Positions 26,454 through 37,396 of a stretch of DNA of 64,000 nt are shown one piece after another (positions within the stretch are counted from its first letter, which is position 1; each line of letters starts with the position of its first letter). This stretch comes from Floccularia luteovirens (Eukaryota > Basidiomycota > Agaricomycetes > Agaricales > Squamanitaceae): positions 1-64,000 of the forward strand of contig VSJF01000012.1 of the NCBI GenBank assembly GCA_009739215.1, read 5' to 3'. The position numbers were made by a program, and so were the translations under genes. The notes below the pieces were generated by a model. The model was not told where the DNA came from, searched no databases, and was given only the letters and a program-made list of their open reading frames with translations.

Positions 26454-29400
26454 TCATTTTTCGAAACCCAGAGGATCTTCTGCCCATTCCATGTGCATAG
26501 CCAACCATCGGGGTCGACGTGATGCGCCTAAACTGAGAGTATAGAAAGGCTCGTGGAATGTGATAATGTATGGTTTATGTAAATTATCTTCGGGAGAGAG
26601 AGTCGAAAGCGAATCGATGTCCCACATGAGAATGTCACCATCCTTCGTCCCAACCACGACTCGTCCAAGGTCCAAACGTACATCCGCACCCCAAACGTCC
26701 CGATGTGTAATGAATTTGGTGACGTGGTTATAATTTGGTGTGTTGATGTCCCAAATGTGAAGAAGCACTTTACCAAAGATATTTATAACGAGAAAAAGTT
26801 GATTGGCACTAATTTTGGAAAAGTAAATCCACTTTATTCTTGCATTCAAAACAGTAATCAGGGACTTCTGCTTTACATCCCAGAGCAGTGTCTCTGACTC
26901 CGATGTCGAGGCCAACCTAGATCCATCGATTGACCAAGTAACTCGTTGGATCAAGTTTTCCTTGTGACCATCGAGCACGGCGATTTGATGTTGGAGTTCG
27001 ATACCCCAGATCTCGATTTTATCGTGGACCGCCATTGCTACTTGTTGTCCGTCTGGCGAGAATGTGGCCCAGCTTGCTTTGATTCGTCGTTGTCCGATGA
27101 CATCACCAGTGTCTGCCTTCCATGTCATGATTTCATAACGAGAGTGACTGAGAAGTTTTAATCCGCCTCGAGAGATTTCTACCCAATCAACCCATTCTCT
27201 GTGACCAACAAGTTTCTTGTATAACTGACCAGTCCGAACATTCCAGACACAAATCGTTCTATCATCACCACAGCTAACAACTCCCTGTCCATCAGGCGAG
27301 AATACTGCACGCCTAACCTTACTTGAATGGCCTTTCATCAGGTGAACGCCTTCTCCAGTCATTCCATCGCATATACGAACCGTTTTATCCTCCCCACAAC
27401 TAACGAGTTGAGAGCCGCTTGGTGACAATGCAACACTCCGAACACTGCCCCGATGCCGTTTAACAAAGTAAACGAGATCAACTTCGATTATGTTTGAGGA
27501 AACCTGCGGCCTGCCATCAGTGACCTCTGTAATGTATGTCTGGTACAGCAGAGTGTTGGATGGAAATAAGGGTAAGGCGGAGATGTACGTGTGCAAGTGC
27601 GCTTGGGATATTGGGTAGCTGTACGAGCGAAGAAAGGAGATGACGTCTTTAATCATTCTGCAAAGCTTCGAATGCGATCCATTCCCGTCGTGGCTCTGAG
27701 AGGCGTTCAGCAATCCATGAAACATCAGAACGAGCAACTTGTCAACCAGAACACTCACCGAAATGTGTTTATCAATGAGACTTAGTGATGAACATACTTT
27801 ATCTTCATCAAGGCATCTCGTCAGACTCAGGACCTCGATCCAGTGCAACAAATGTTTGAACAACAGCTCATGGAGCTTCTTCATCAAAGCATCAGTCAAG
27901 TGTTGGACCTCTAGTATGTGTGTCATCCAATTCATGACTGCGTATTGTAGATCCTTTGATATGTGCTTCTCAATGAGCTGAGTCAGAGCATCAATTTCGA
28001 TGTCCAGCTGAGATGTTGTCGGTAATCCACATATATTATGTCGTAGCGACTCGTTCATCCTGTCCAAACATGCTTCGGCACTCCAGAAATTCCGTTCCAC
28101 AAAAGGTTTCTTGCTCCGGTTCCATGCTTTGTAAAGAGACACGGTGTCACACACAGACATTGCGTCTGGTCGAGATTCTGGGACCTTGGCCCAACATTGC
28201 TCCGCAAGTTCCCAAATTTCATCGGGCAACACCGGAGCTTCGTCTTTGCCAGGTCGCTCGGGGCGTACATCTCTTCCTACCACCAGATCAATATAGTGTC
28301 TAGATGCAATATGGCCCAGAGGGACCTCAGTTGTGTATATCTGTATGTTACCCATCAAATGAGCATACATTTGAATTAGATTAAGAGGAACTCACCTCAT
28401 AGATTGTCATCCCGAATGCATATATATCAACTGGTTTGCGAAGTGCACCTCCGAGCAAGCGTTCCGGTGACATCCAATTAGGGCTTCCAATAACCGAATT
28501 ATCACGCGCAACGGAACGGGTTGTAGCATCAGCTTTGACACGGGACAACCCAAAATCACAAAGAACAGCGTTTTCTGCATCATCAATGAGAACATTGAGC
28601 TGTGAAGATAAGAACGAAGTTCATATGAATCATAAAAGCAACGTACTGCTTTGAGGTCGCCATGGATAACGTGTCGAGAGTGAAGATATACCAGACCAAG
28701 AGTGATGTGATGCAACTGAATTTACTGTTTTCAGTTCACATATAAGCAGGAGAGAGAACATCGACACGCACGATTTTTATTCTGTCGCAAAAAGGATGTG
28801 TTCGAGAGTAATCGCGGGCATTCCCATTCTTTAGATATGGCATTACTATAAATGGCCGATCGTCGAAGACGTTGGCTCCAAGAAATTCTTCATAAATTCA
28901 GTCAAAAATCGTATTCATGTAATGGGAACTCATGTCAACCTACGGAGGACGTGTGGGTGGCGGAGGTCTGACCATGCCTAGAATAACACATTCACACCTG
29001 TTCCAGTGGATGGAATATGTTCGACCTACCTTTATCTCGCTTCGAATGGCCTATATCTTCTTCGTCAATGCCATACATACCATGTGTCATAAAGTATGTA
29101 ACGTACACTTGCACTTGGAATGGCATCCTCATCTTTCAGCACCTTCAGTGCCACTGGAGTCTTATTCCATGTCCCCTGGAATACCTGACCACTGCACGTA
29201 CAAAGTGCAGCATATATCAATGGGGGTCAACCAATGATCAGCAAGACTTACAATCCTCCACCACCTATTTGAGTCCCGAACTCAACTTCAAATGATGTTA
29301 TCGTCCAACTGTCTACTTGCACCTGTTCACCACTCGTAGATGCAAGATAGTTCAAACTGTGTGTGAGAAACTTCCTTTGACGTGGATTTTCCACTAAACG

Positions 29401-30192
29401 CGTATCGAGAGATTTTTGCAAAGAAACCATCATTGCCATGACACTGTCATGTTGCAAATCTAGGAAATTCGAACGTCAGTTTTACTCACAAATGGATTGG
29501 GACATGACAGACTGAGTTGCTCCGCAAGTTGATGTTGATTTTCCTCTAAATTACCGAGCTTTTTGTTTAGTGACTTCTGGTCCTTGATGCGTGCCTCGGC
29601 ATTAATTGTCTGCCAATCTTGTATTTTTGATAATGTCGAAATCTTTATTATAGTGGATGTGGGTCAACCTTGTTTTCAGTATCAGGGATGACATGAGTCT
29701 TACTTTAAAGGAACGCAAGATACTTCGGATACGGCACTGAAAGATTTCGATAGCTTTTACAGTGTCATTGTATCTATACAGCATTTTCAACAGGTTGTAA
29801 CTTGCTTGCAACTTTACGAATTCTTTGATCTCAACGAGCAAGCTGCAATGCATGTACAGCGAGTATAACAACGTATCCGTCAGGGCTCCAAAAAGAAATA
29901 CATAACGGATGTACCTGTACAACATGGCCAACTCAACAGAGCCCCGCCGACTGTCGGGTAATTTACCTTTCTCCTCCGGTGGTGGTAACTGTAACCTTCC
30001 TGCGCGAACTTCAGCATCCAAGGTATACAACAGTTCTGCTGCTTCTCCCGCAAGTGTCTCCACTTGTTCTCGCATTTCGCGTACTGCTTGTGTTGCATCC
30101 CATACTGCAAGCAATACTGTGAAGGCTGGCTGCAGCCCTGGAACGGGTACAAGGCCAAGACAACTATTGATTATTTCCCTTGGAGAGACCAT
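26454..30192 (-). CDS. helical bundle - TKL kinase - WD40 fusion (copy 3, C-terminal frameshift)
   Basis: The start is at 30192 (MVSPREIINSCLGLVPVPG). The helical bundle, brace, and kinase with FQGTWNKTPVALK, HGDLKA, CDFGLS and SPERLLGG are all in frame by my reading of the exon joins. Compared with copy 1, the Pro/Ser-rich linker after the kinase is missing, so the kinase tail (KAWNRSKKPFVERN) runs almost directly into the helical domain (ACLDRMNESLRHNIC). WD40 repeats follow (LSPSGSQLVSCGEDKTVRIC; FSPDGQGVVSCGDDRTICVW). One extra base near 26527 diverts the last segment, giving a stop at 26454. Without it the frame would run to TAG 26357-26359 with the family's conserved end. It is otherwise intact. 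It could be functional if the extra base is an error. Confidence 0.8.
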
Positions 30193-30430
30193 GTATCTGA
30201 AAAAAATTACTATCTTTCTTTTGGTTGAACAACGGTGTTTCGAGGTGCGATGTGGTGAGATATCTAGTACCAACAGCTAGAGATTGTTGAGATCGATTGT
30301 AGTTGGAACAAAACGCCACAGGTAGTCTGAGGTGCTGAAAGTCAGAAAGCAAGTTGGTGGTATTGAGCAAGGAAGAGTTCGCAGTAAGAGCCTGGCCGGT
30401 CTTGTGGCGGCAAAATTAGTACGCACACTC

Positions 30431-30444
30431 TGCATCAACACGTG
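30431..30444 (-). promoter_or_regulatory. conserved E-box block upstream of copy 3
   Basis: CACGTGTTGATGCA on the minus strand, about 239-252 bp before the ATG at 30192. It is identical to the blocks of copies 1 and 2, although the surrounding flank is more diverged. Confidence 0.5.
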
Positions 30445-30909
30445 TTAGTGATATTGGTGTAAGTCTTGATGAAGAACTTTCGAACTCTAGACGGTCAGCC
30501 CAGCTCATGACATCTGAGCGACAAACGAAGGGATATGGGTGAACTGATATTCACCCAATTAAGCTTCTCCTTGATCGATTTGAGGTAGTTTTTGATATTT
30601 TTATGGTGTTAGGTGTGTAATTGAAATATCGATGTTAAGGCGAACATCCTTTATTATAAGTTGTGGTTATATGACAACCTGAGGGTGCTGTCTCACGCAA
30701 TGCTCACTTGGCGAGATATGCTTAGACTACAATCCGCGACATGGTGAATTTATCACACAAACTGCCATGATAAACGCCCACCTAACAGAACTTTTCACAA
30801 ACACAAGGTAGCATGCAAGAGCCCCGTTGCTTATTCTACATTTATGTCAATTTGACTGATTTACACAAACAGACTTGTCAACAACTTATTTAGTACTTCA
30901 ACTCCTTCA

Positions 30910-31733
30910 CTAATTCAAAGCTTCGTATTTCTGTACAGCCTCCGCCAACTTCACCCACCTCCCATTGTGCCATCCTTTAACAAGAGTCCACTCCACACTT
31001 GTCTCGCCATATATACGCCTTATCCATACGGTAAATGAAACAACAACGAAATCCGCAAACGAGATCTTCGATCCCATGAGGAAGGGGCCATCCTTATCCG
31101 TCAAGGCATACCACCCATCAAAAGCTGCAAATCCTTTTTCCACATTTGCCCATGCCTCAGTATGTGCTGCACCACGCGGGACAACATCCTCCAACTTTGC
31201 GCCTCCGAAGAACGCCTCTCTCGTCATGCGGAAGTATGATTCACTACCAGGACGCATGTGGGGTAAGATAGCGGGAAGGATTAGAGTCCAGATTGGGGTC
31301 AAGCTATTTTGGTGGGCTTTGATGAACGCAGCCAATAAACCTTCGGCACCTTCTGGAATGAGCCGTGGGGTATCAGGGTAGGTCTTGTCGAGATATAATG
31401 CAATATGGAAAGAGTCGGAAATGTATGCGCCAGTGGAAGGATCATGAATGGCGGGGAGGGTGTAGAAGGGGTTGGGGAAGCCAGGAGGGGGGTTTGCTTG
31501 GGGGGGAATACCAAGCTTGGTACACAAAGGTGCGATTTCGGGATATTCAATCCACTCGGTCTTGTAAGGAAGTCCCTTGAAGTTAAGTGCATACCTACAC
31601 AATCGTTCAGATCAACCTCCATGAAAAAAGTAGGCGATAAAGGCCAAGCATAACTAACTCACCTCGCTTTCCAGGTATTTGGCGACCAAGCCATACCTGG
31701 AAGCTTAGAAGGGATATCGTATAATGTGATCAT
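30910..31733 (-). CDS. glutathione S-transferase family protein
   Basis: A two-exon gene: exon 1 31663-31733, a 68-bp GT-AG intron (31595-31662) and exon 2 to the stop at 30910. It predicts about 251 residues, normal for the family. The start MITLYDIPSKLPG begins the thioredoxin-like N-domain (beta1-alpha1), with WSPNTWKARYALN as the catalytic-helix region. The cis-proline and glutathione-binding turn appear as YTLPAIHDPSTG and ISDSFHIALYLD. The all-helical C-domain covers the second half (KISFADFVVVSFTVWIRR). It resembles the Ure2p/GTT-like, beta-etherase-type enzymes common in wood- and litter-decaying fungi. It likely conjugates glutathione to electrophiles in the cytosol. No lesion was seen. 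Confidence 0.88.
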
Positions 31734-32727
31734 GATTTATCGATGAAAAGATGGGCGGATGTTCTGAAAGCCTTCCCTCCAATATCCATGATATATATAC
31801 GTCGGACACGCCCATATGCTGGTCACTGATCACACGGGTTGTGCTATCACCGAGTGGGTGTATTTTTCCAGATCTCTAGGGAGGTGAATATGCTTACTAC
31901 CACCGACATCTGGCTGAGTCAAATCAATTTTTACAGCCCTCCACAGACTGAAACTCCCGGTAATTTCTTGGCTTAAACTGGAAAAATCAGAAGCTGCTGC
32001 GCATATTTAATCTTCCCTATCAATCAGAAAACCAAAGGTGTTGTTATGCGTACAAGAGCACAAGTAAAATTCAAGGCATAAACCCACAGAGTCGACTATA
32101 TTTCCCAGGATTACTTTTTTTGGGCCTCTCGATGGTCGGCGTCAACCCCATGGAGACAGCATATCTTCACGATGAACGACTGATACCAATGAGTGGACTA
32201 TTTCTGCGTGGTTTGTCCCACAGCTCTATTAAAAGAAGACGTTACTCTCAATTTAAGGACGTGTTACGGGAGGAACACGGCTGGTGAAGTACTTAAATGT
32301 GATCTAGTCTGAAACTATATAAAGCTAATATCCCCAAGAAATGTAACAGAGTGACTGGCCTACGTCTGATGATTCGGGAATGCTAAATAAATGTTTTGTC
32401 CGAATTGTATGGGCAAGCACGCATTAATCGATAATCAGTCCTTCCCGGAATCCCCAGAAACGTTCTTCGCGCCAACACATGTTTACTTGCTGCGGCTGAT
32501 TGTTCTTTTAAGTATATCATGCAGCCGTTGGGCCGCATCATAACGGCGCCAAGTCTATCTGAGTTATATAGTAGCAGCCTTGCTGATGAGTGTATGTCTA
32601 CCAGCAAAGACCATAATTTTCAGCACATGAACTCGGACCCAAAATCCTCTGGTAGAGGGTTAGGAATTACTCTCTCCGAAATGTAAAAAAAGAACACAAA
32701 AATTATGTAATCTGAAAAGAATCTAAT
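31734..32727. other. intergenic, no gene seen
   Basis: 5' flank of the GST gene and 3' flank of the GDPase gene. Short ORFs only. No conserved motif was recognised. Confidence 0.45.
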
Positions 32728-34996
32728 CTAATCTCTACACTTCAAACTAACATTTTCACCAATCATACCAAGAGTCGCACCAAGACACCATCCCAACTCC
32801 GTCCCTTCAATTTTCTTACCAATAACAACTTGTCTATCATCTTCAAATTCATAACCCATTCTCAACAGTGTGTACATAAATGTCAAGTCCAAGCACCATT
32901 CAGGACGACCTGCGAGTTCGGCGAGGAGAGCGGTGTCTGTACCGTAGAGAGAGAGCCATGAAGTGTGTCCAAGACAAACTGATTGAGCAGCGGTTAGGAG
33001 GGTATGGATTGTTAGTTCAGGATCTGATGTTTGGGATGGATCGGAGGAAGGAGGGTAAGGGGATGACGGAGAGGGAGAGGGGTGCAGGAGGGGGTGTAGA
33101 CGGTCATAGAAGTATGATAAGAGGAGTACTTTTCCAGATGGGAATGAAGATAAAAGGTTCGGTTGATATACACCATTGAACGAGCATGGTTTCAGTTCAC
33201 ATATCCTACACACATGAAATAAGATCAATAACCGCAACGGAAAAGGATAGAAAAATAAATACTCACGCATCCTTTGCCAAAACCAACTGAACAATCCTTT
33301 CACAAGCTTCAAAAGACCCAATCTCTTCACCGTCCATAGTAACATTCCTCTTCACCCCCAACAGATCATCCGTAATCTCCACTTCGCGTCGTGTTCCACG
33401 GGATAGACATGGGTTACCCACAATCCTCTCTACATCATCAGAACTATCCTCCGACTCAGGTCTTCGGAGTCGATCCATGAAATTGACAAGTGCATGTACA
33501 TGCTCTCTAGCTTTCATCAATCCATACCCCAGATATGAATGTTGATACAGCGTATAATCCTTTGTCCCAAACTTGAGTTCATAGCGATGCTCCCCTTCTT
33601 CCAATATGGTATCCGGTGTTGAGAACGTGGGTTCGAAAACGATTTGGGTTGATGCACCTCCAAGATCTAATACTGCGTATGTTGTGAGATTGGAGGTGGA
33701 CATAGAGTCGAGTTGGTTTATTTCAACGTCTGAGCGACGGCGGTCTTCCTCCGAACCTGGTTCTTCATTTGTTCTCTCCTTGTCGGTAGAACCAAGACTG
33801 ATAGATCCCAATAAATAATTAGCAGTGATCCATGCATACACACCCTCATCCCTTCCATCCATAACAACAACAGCGTCCTTCTCCGGTAAGACAAATGGAT
33901 AATCTCTCTTCAACATTTCCTCTACCTCTCTCAAAATATCATCACTCTGGGTCCCCGGCATTAATCTCAACCCAGCCGTAGCTTTCACAGCAACAGGTGT
34001 ACACTTGTGCATCTCCTTAGGCACAACACGGAGTGCCTCATCCAGTAACACTGTCAAACTCTGTGCTGCGGGCTTTGCTTCAGATTTAAACGAGGATAAC
34101 CCTGGTTGTGTCATATTGAAGGTTTCATATTCGTAGGACGGGGATGAGGAGCACAAGTTGAATTTGTAGATATGGATTCGGGAACCGGTGGAACCCGCGT
34201 CAATCATTAAAGCATACTGCACGAGAGGGCCCGAGGGGTTGAAAGGGGTATCACAGTGGGTGGTTTTTGATGGGTTTGGGTCTGTTTCAAAGGAGGTGGG
34301 ATGAAGTGGCGGTGTACCACCGTTACCATCATCTGAATGTGAAGTAGAGGAGTCAGGAGCTGTAGGAGGGATTCTGTTCGAACCATCTTCGTCGTCATCA
34401 TCGCCATATGTAGGTATTGGTTGGGGTGGACCAGGTAGAGGTTCAGTATCGACTTTGTCCCCATATGGATACGGGTTCACTGTTACAACAATTTGAATTG
34501 TAAATAAAATAGAATAGACAACTGAAGTATACACACCATTCCCATTCTTGCTAGCATTGGAACTGGAACTGGAAGGTCCCAATAGCCAAAAGCCAGTAAC
34601 GACCAAGACACAACAGATAGCTATTTTCTTCCACCCAAACCGCTTAATAATGTTATTAGACAGTGGGTATGGAGGACCATTGATATCACCACCCTCGAGA
34701 CGGGAGTAAGTATTGCTACTACGAGCCATGTCAAATTTCTGGGTTGCTGTCGCAGACGTTGGTGCAGGTGGGGAAGGAGAGCGAGTGTTCGGAGACGACG
34801 GGTTACGAGCACGCAGTAAACCACCCCGGGTGGGACTCAACAGCAACGAAGAGGTCGATGACGATACTGAGGAGAGCTCCTCAACTTCCTGAACGCGTGG
34901 AGAAGTGGAGGGCGAGGGAGAAGCAGGTGAGGGCGAGCGTCGAATTTTAAAATTAATTTGAGTGAAATCTTGGAAGCGAGTTGCAACGCTTTCCAT
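32728..34996 (-). CDS. GDA1-like: Golgi guanosine diphosphatase (GDA1/CD39 apyrase family)
   Basis: This is a type II membrane protein that hydrolyses GDP (and UDP) in the Golgi lumen to feed nucleotide-sugar exchange for glycosylation. The start at 34996 (MESVATRFQDFTQINFK) begins a long Ser/Pro-rich cytosolic tail. One transmembrane segment follows (IAICCVLVVTGFWLLG). The apyrase conserved regions appear in order: DAGSTGSRIHIYKF, VKATAGLRLMP, DGRDEGVYAWITANYLLG (catalytic Glu), and LDLGGASTQIVFEP. Cysteines GNPC and CELKPCSF follow. Introns lie at 34480-34536 and about 33205-33264, and the second joins KDA to ICELKPC. The final exon carries GYEF and ends at 32728. An acidic/Pro-rich stem (about residues 190-250) is longer than in yeast. 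The frame is intact. Confidence 0.9.
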
Positions 34997-35071
34997 ACAA
35001 AGTCATCAACGGTCGTTCACCTCTGATTCAGATGTTTGCGGTATGATGTTGTAAATAAAAAAATTAAATTC

Positions 35072-35143
35072 TAGCAGCAACTTGTTTCGATCAAGTGACC
35101 TCAGGGTTATGGGCCCCGCGCGCTACCACTGCGCCATGCTGCT
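35072..35143 (-). tRNA. initiator tRNA-Met (CAT)
   Basis: A 72-nt cloverleaf on the minus strand. The acceptor stem is AGCAGCA/TGCTGCT, the D stem GCGC/GCGC, and the anticodon stem-loop GGGG-CCCATAA-CCCT with C33. The T stem is ACTTG/CAAGT with the loop ATCGAAA instead of TTC. A1:T72, the GGG/CCC run beside the anticodon and the A54/A60 T-loop are the eukaryotic initiator signature. A run of seven T follows on the minus strand (35057-35063), a good Pol III terminator. No intron. Confidence 0.92.
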
Positions 35144-35240
35144 ATGTTTATACATCCAACATTTTATCCATATTAGTACCACATACTCTCAATATAATAT
35201 TAAACACAAAATAACACGAAAATACGCAAAAACTAGAGAA

Positions 35241-37112
35241 TCACTTTCTCGTACGAGCCTTCTTCCCCGTCTCCTTCTCTTTCTTCTCCTCTTTATCGTC
35301 ATTCTATACCGCAACATTAATACGACCTCCTTTGAACAAAGGATAATACCCACTTTTCGTTTCGCACCTCTTGCAGAACCCCCTTTCACATCCTTATCCT
35401 TTTCTTTATCCTTTCCTTTCGCATTTGCTTTTGTTGTGGGTTTCGGTTTACCGTCCTTCGGCTGCACAGTGAAGAACCCGTCTAACCGTCCTTGTTGTTT
35501 GCTATTCAAGTACTTTTGCAACTTATCCGCTCCTCGTCGAACACGTTCCTCGCTATACATAGTTAGAAGAAAATATGGAATGCATGCAGGAAGGATACAT
35601 ACTTGAATCCCTTTTCTGTCACGAGAAACTGTACTAGCCCATCCACATCCGGGTTCGTCCATTCTAGCTCAACCTGATCAGAAGGTATAACATCCGGATG
35701 TTCGAATATCTGTTTAGCTTCCTCCCAGGGCCACTCTTCTGGAAACTGAACACCACCTTTCCCCTTGCCTTTCCCTTTCCCTTTAGCTTTTGGTTTTGGT
35801 GTCGATTTTTGAGTATCCGAGTCTGCATCATCCAAGTCTGCGGATATGGCTTTGGCTTCACTTTTCATGGTGGATTTACCGGCTTTACCCTTGCCTTTCG
35901 GATTTGGGCTTGATTTTGGGTCTTCTTTATCCTCATCATCTTCTACCTCCATGTCCATACCCACATCCATGTCAGAAGTTGGTGGAGGCATGTCATCTTC
36001 ATCTTCACCCTCTACAACCTTCTCTTTCTCTTCTTCCTCTTCCTCTTCATCGGAAGACTCAGCTTGTGCCTGTTTCTCTGCGGCTCTATATTACGAAATA
36101 TCTATGTCTGCCTCCAACCGAGATATAATACTACACTTACTTTGCTTTAAGATGCTTGACCACACCTTTCAACCCTCCATATTCACGTAATAGCTTCAGA
36201 GCAGATTTGGGTCCAACGCCCTTGATAGGTTCGAGGTAATCACACCCGAGCAGAATACACAAGTCAATAAACTAGATACAGAATATAAGCAAAACATAAA
36301 TTAACACAAATTGAACAAAATGTACCTGGCTCATGTTCATCTCGAGACCATCCAAAGCAGCTTGGAGATTTATCTCGCTTATAGGTTGTTTCTTTGCCTC
36401 TGAGAATGTCAAGTGGCGGAATAGAATTGGCGTGTTGAATGTTAGTGTATCCATATCTTCTGAACCTGCAGCATACACCTTTCCTCCCCGCGCCAGTTCT
36501 GCACATTGAGCTTCGGCTTCAGATGGTGCCTAATATAACACAATTAATCAAGAAAAAAGTGGGACATCTATTCAAACTCACGACGACGAAAGGGATACCC
36601 ATGAGTTTGAGCAGTCGACGACATTCTTCGTTATGTTCACGCGTAACTTTGACTGTACGTCTCGAAAACCGGTCCACATCTTCCACCGTACCCGTCTCCT
36701 TAGCCTCCTCACCTTCTTCTTTTGCTTCAGCCCGCCTTTCCAGTCGTTTCGACAACTAAAAGAAATTCCACATCAAACGTTTACAAAAACCCATGCCAAA
36801 TCCAAAAGAAAACGCACTCACCACACCCTTCTTCAACTCTGGTGGTTTACCATCAAACACATAAGCTGGTTTAATCCCATTCTCCACAATCCTAATCGTC
36901 CTATAAAACAAACCCATCAAATGACTCGTAGTCTCTCCAGCCTCATTCGTCAAAAGTTCGCCATCTCGTTGTCGCACTGCAATTAAGAATTGATATATTG
37001 ACATTGACGCGTCAAGCGCGACTTTTCGACCGAAGAGTGTTTTAATTTCGTGTTCTTTGAATGCATTTGGAGCATGTTGAGAGAGGAGAGCTGTTAGGCC
37101 TTTTATACCCAT
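35241..37112 (-). CDS. FEN1: flap endonuclease 1 (FEN1/Rad27)
   Basis: A structure-specific nuclease that removes 5' flaps during Okazaki-fragment maturation and long-patch base excision repair in the nucleus. The start at 37112 ([15 protein letters not shown]) places the essential N-terminal Gly. N-domain metal ligands are in [13 protein letters not shown] and [11 protein letters not shown]. The I-domain carries SEAEAQCA and [10 protein letters not shown]. The H3TH is in [24 protein letters not shown]-binding PIP box, QGRLDGFF, lies near the end, followed by a Lys-rich tail (KKARTRK, stop 35241-35243). Six or so short introns. The predicted length of about 510 residues exceeds the usual 380-470, because a low-complexity acidic and GKGKGKGK segment of about 100 residues precedes [11 protein letters not shown]. 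The frame is intact. Confidence 0.92.
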
Positions 37113-37222
37113 GATGTACAAGTGATATGTGCGCGACTAAGTGAAACAGTTGTTTAAATTGTGACCGTGCTTGTGTGGGGTCTAGGTGTGGGAATGTAAA
37201 TCTCCTGACAAGAAGTTGTCAT

Positions 37223-37324
37223 GGGCGTTTAGCGCAGTGGTAGCGCGCATGCTTTGCAATCTCACTCTAATCACTAGAGTAACTCGTGTGTATGAGGTCC
37301 AGGGTTCAATCCCCTGAACGTCCA
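37223..37324 (+). tRNA. tRNA-Ala (TGC) with 30-bp intron, copy 1
   Basis: The acceptor GGGCGTT pairs with AACGTCC and includes the G3:U70 wobble that marks alanine tRNAs. The D stem is GCGC/GCGC, the anticodon stem CATGC/GTATG, anticodon TGC at 37255-37257, T arm CAGGG-TTCAATC-CCCTG, discriminator A. The canonical intron after position 37 spans about 37259-37288. TTTTT at 37331-37335 is the Pol III terminator. It is divergent from FEN1, 110 bp from its start. Confidence 0.93.
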
Positions 37325-37396
37325 AAATTCTTTTTCCTAACATAACAACATATCACCGGATACTGAACACCCCTACGTATTCAAAATTTATCTGCA

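Noticed and set aside
30965..31653. plus-strand ORFs opposite the GST gene
   Set aside because: Antisense shadows of the GST exon.
35082..35606. 174-codon plus-strand ORF
   Set aside because: It overlaps the initiator tRNA and lies antisense to FEN1's last exons; its low-complexity FLLLF/FSFAFA content is the complement of Lys/Glu codons.
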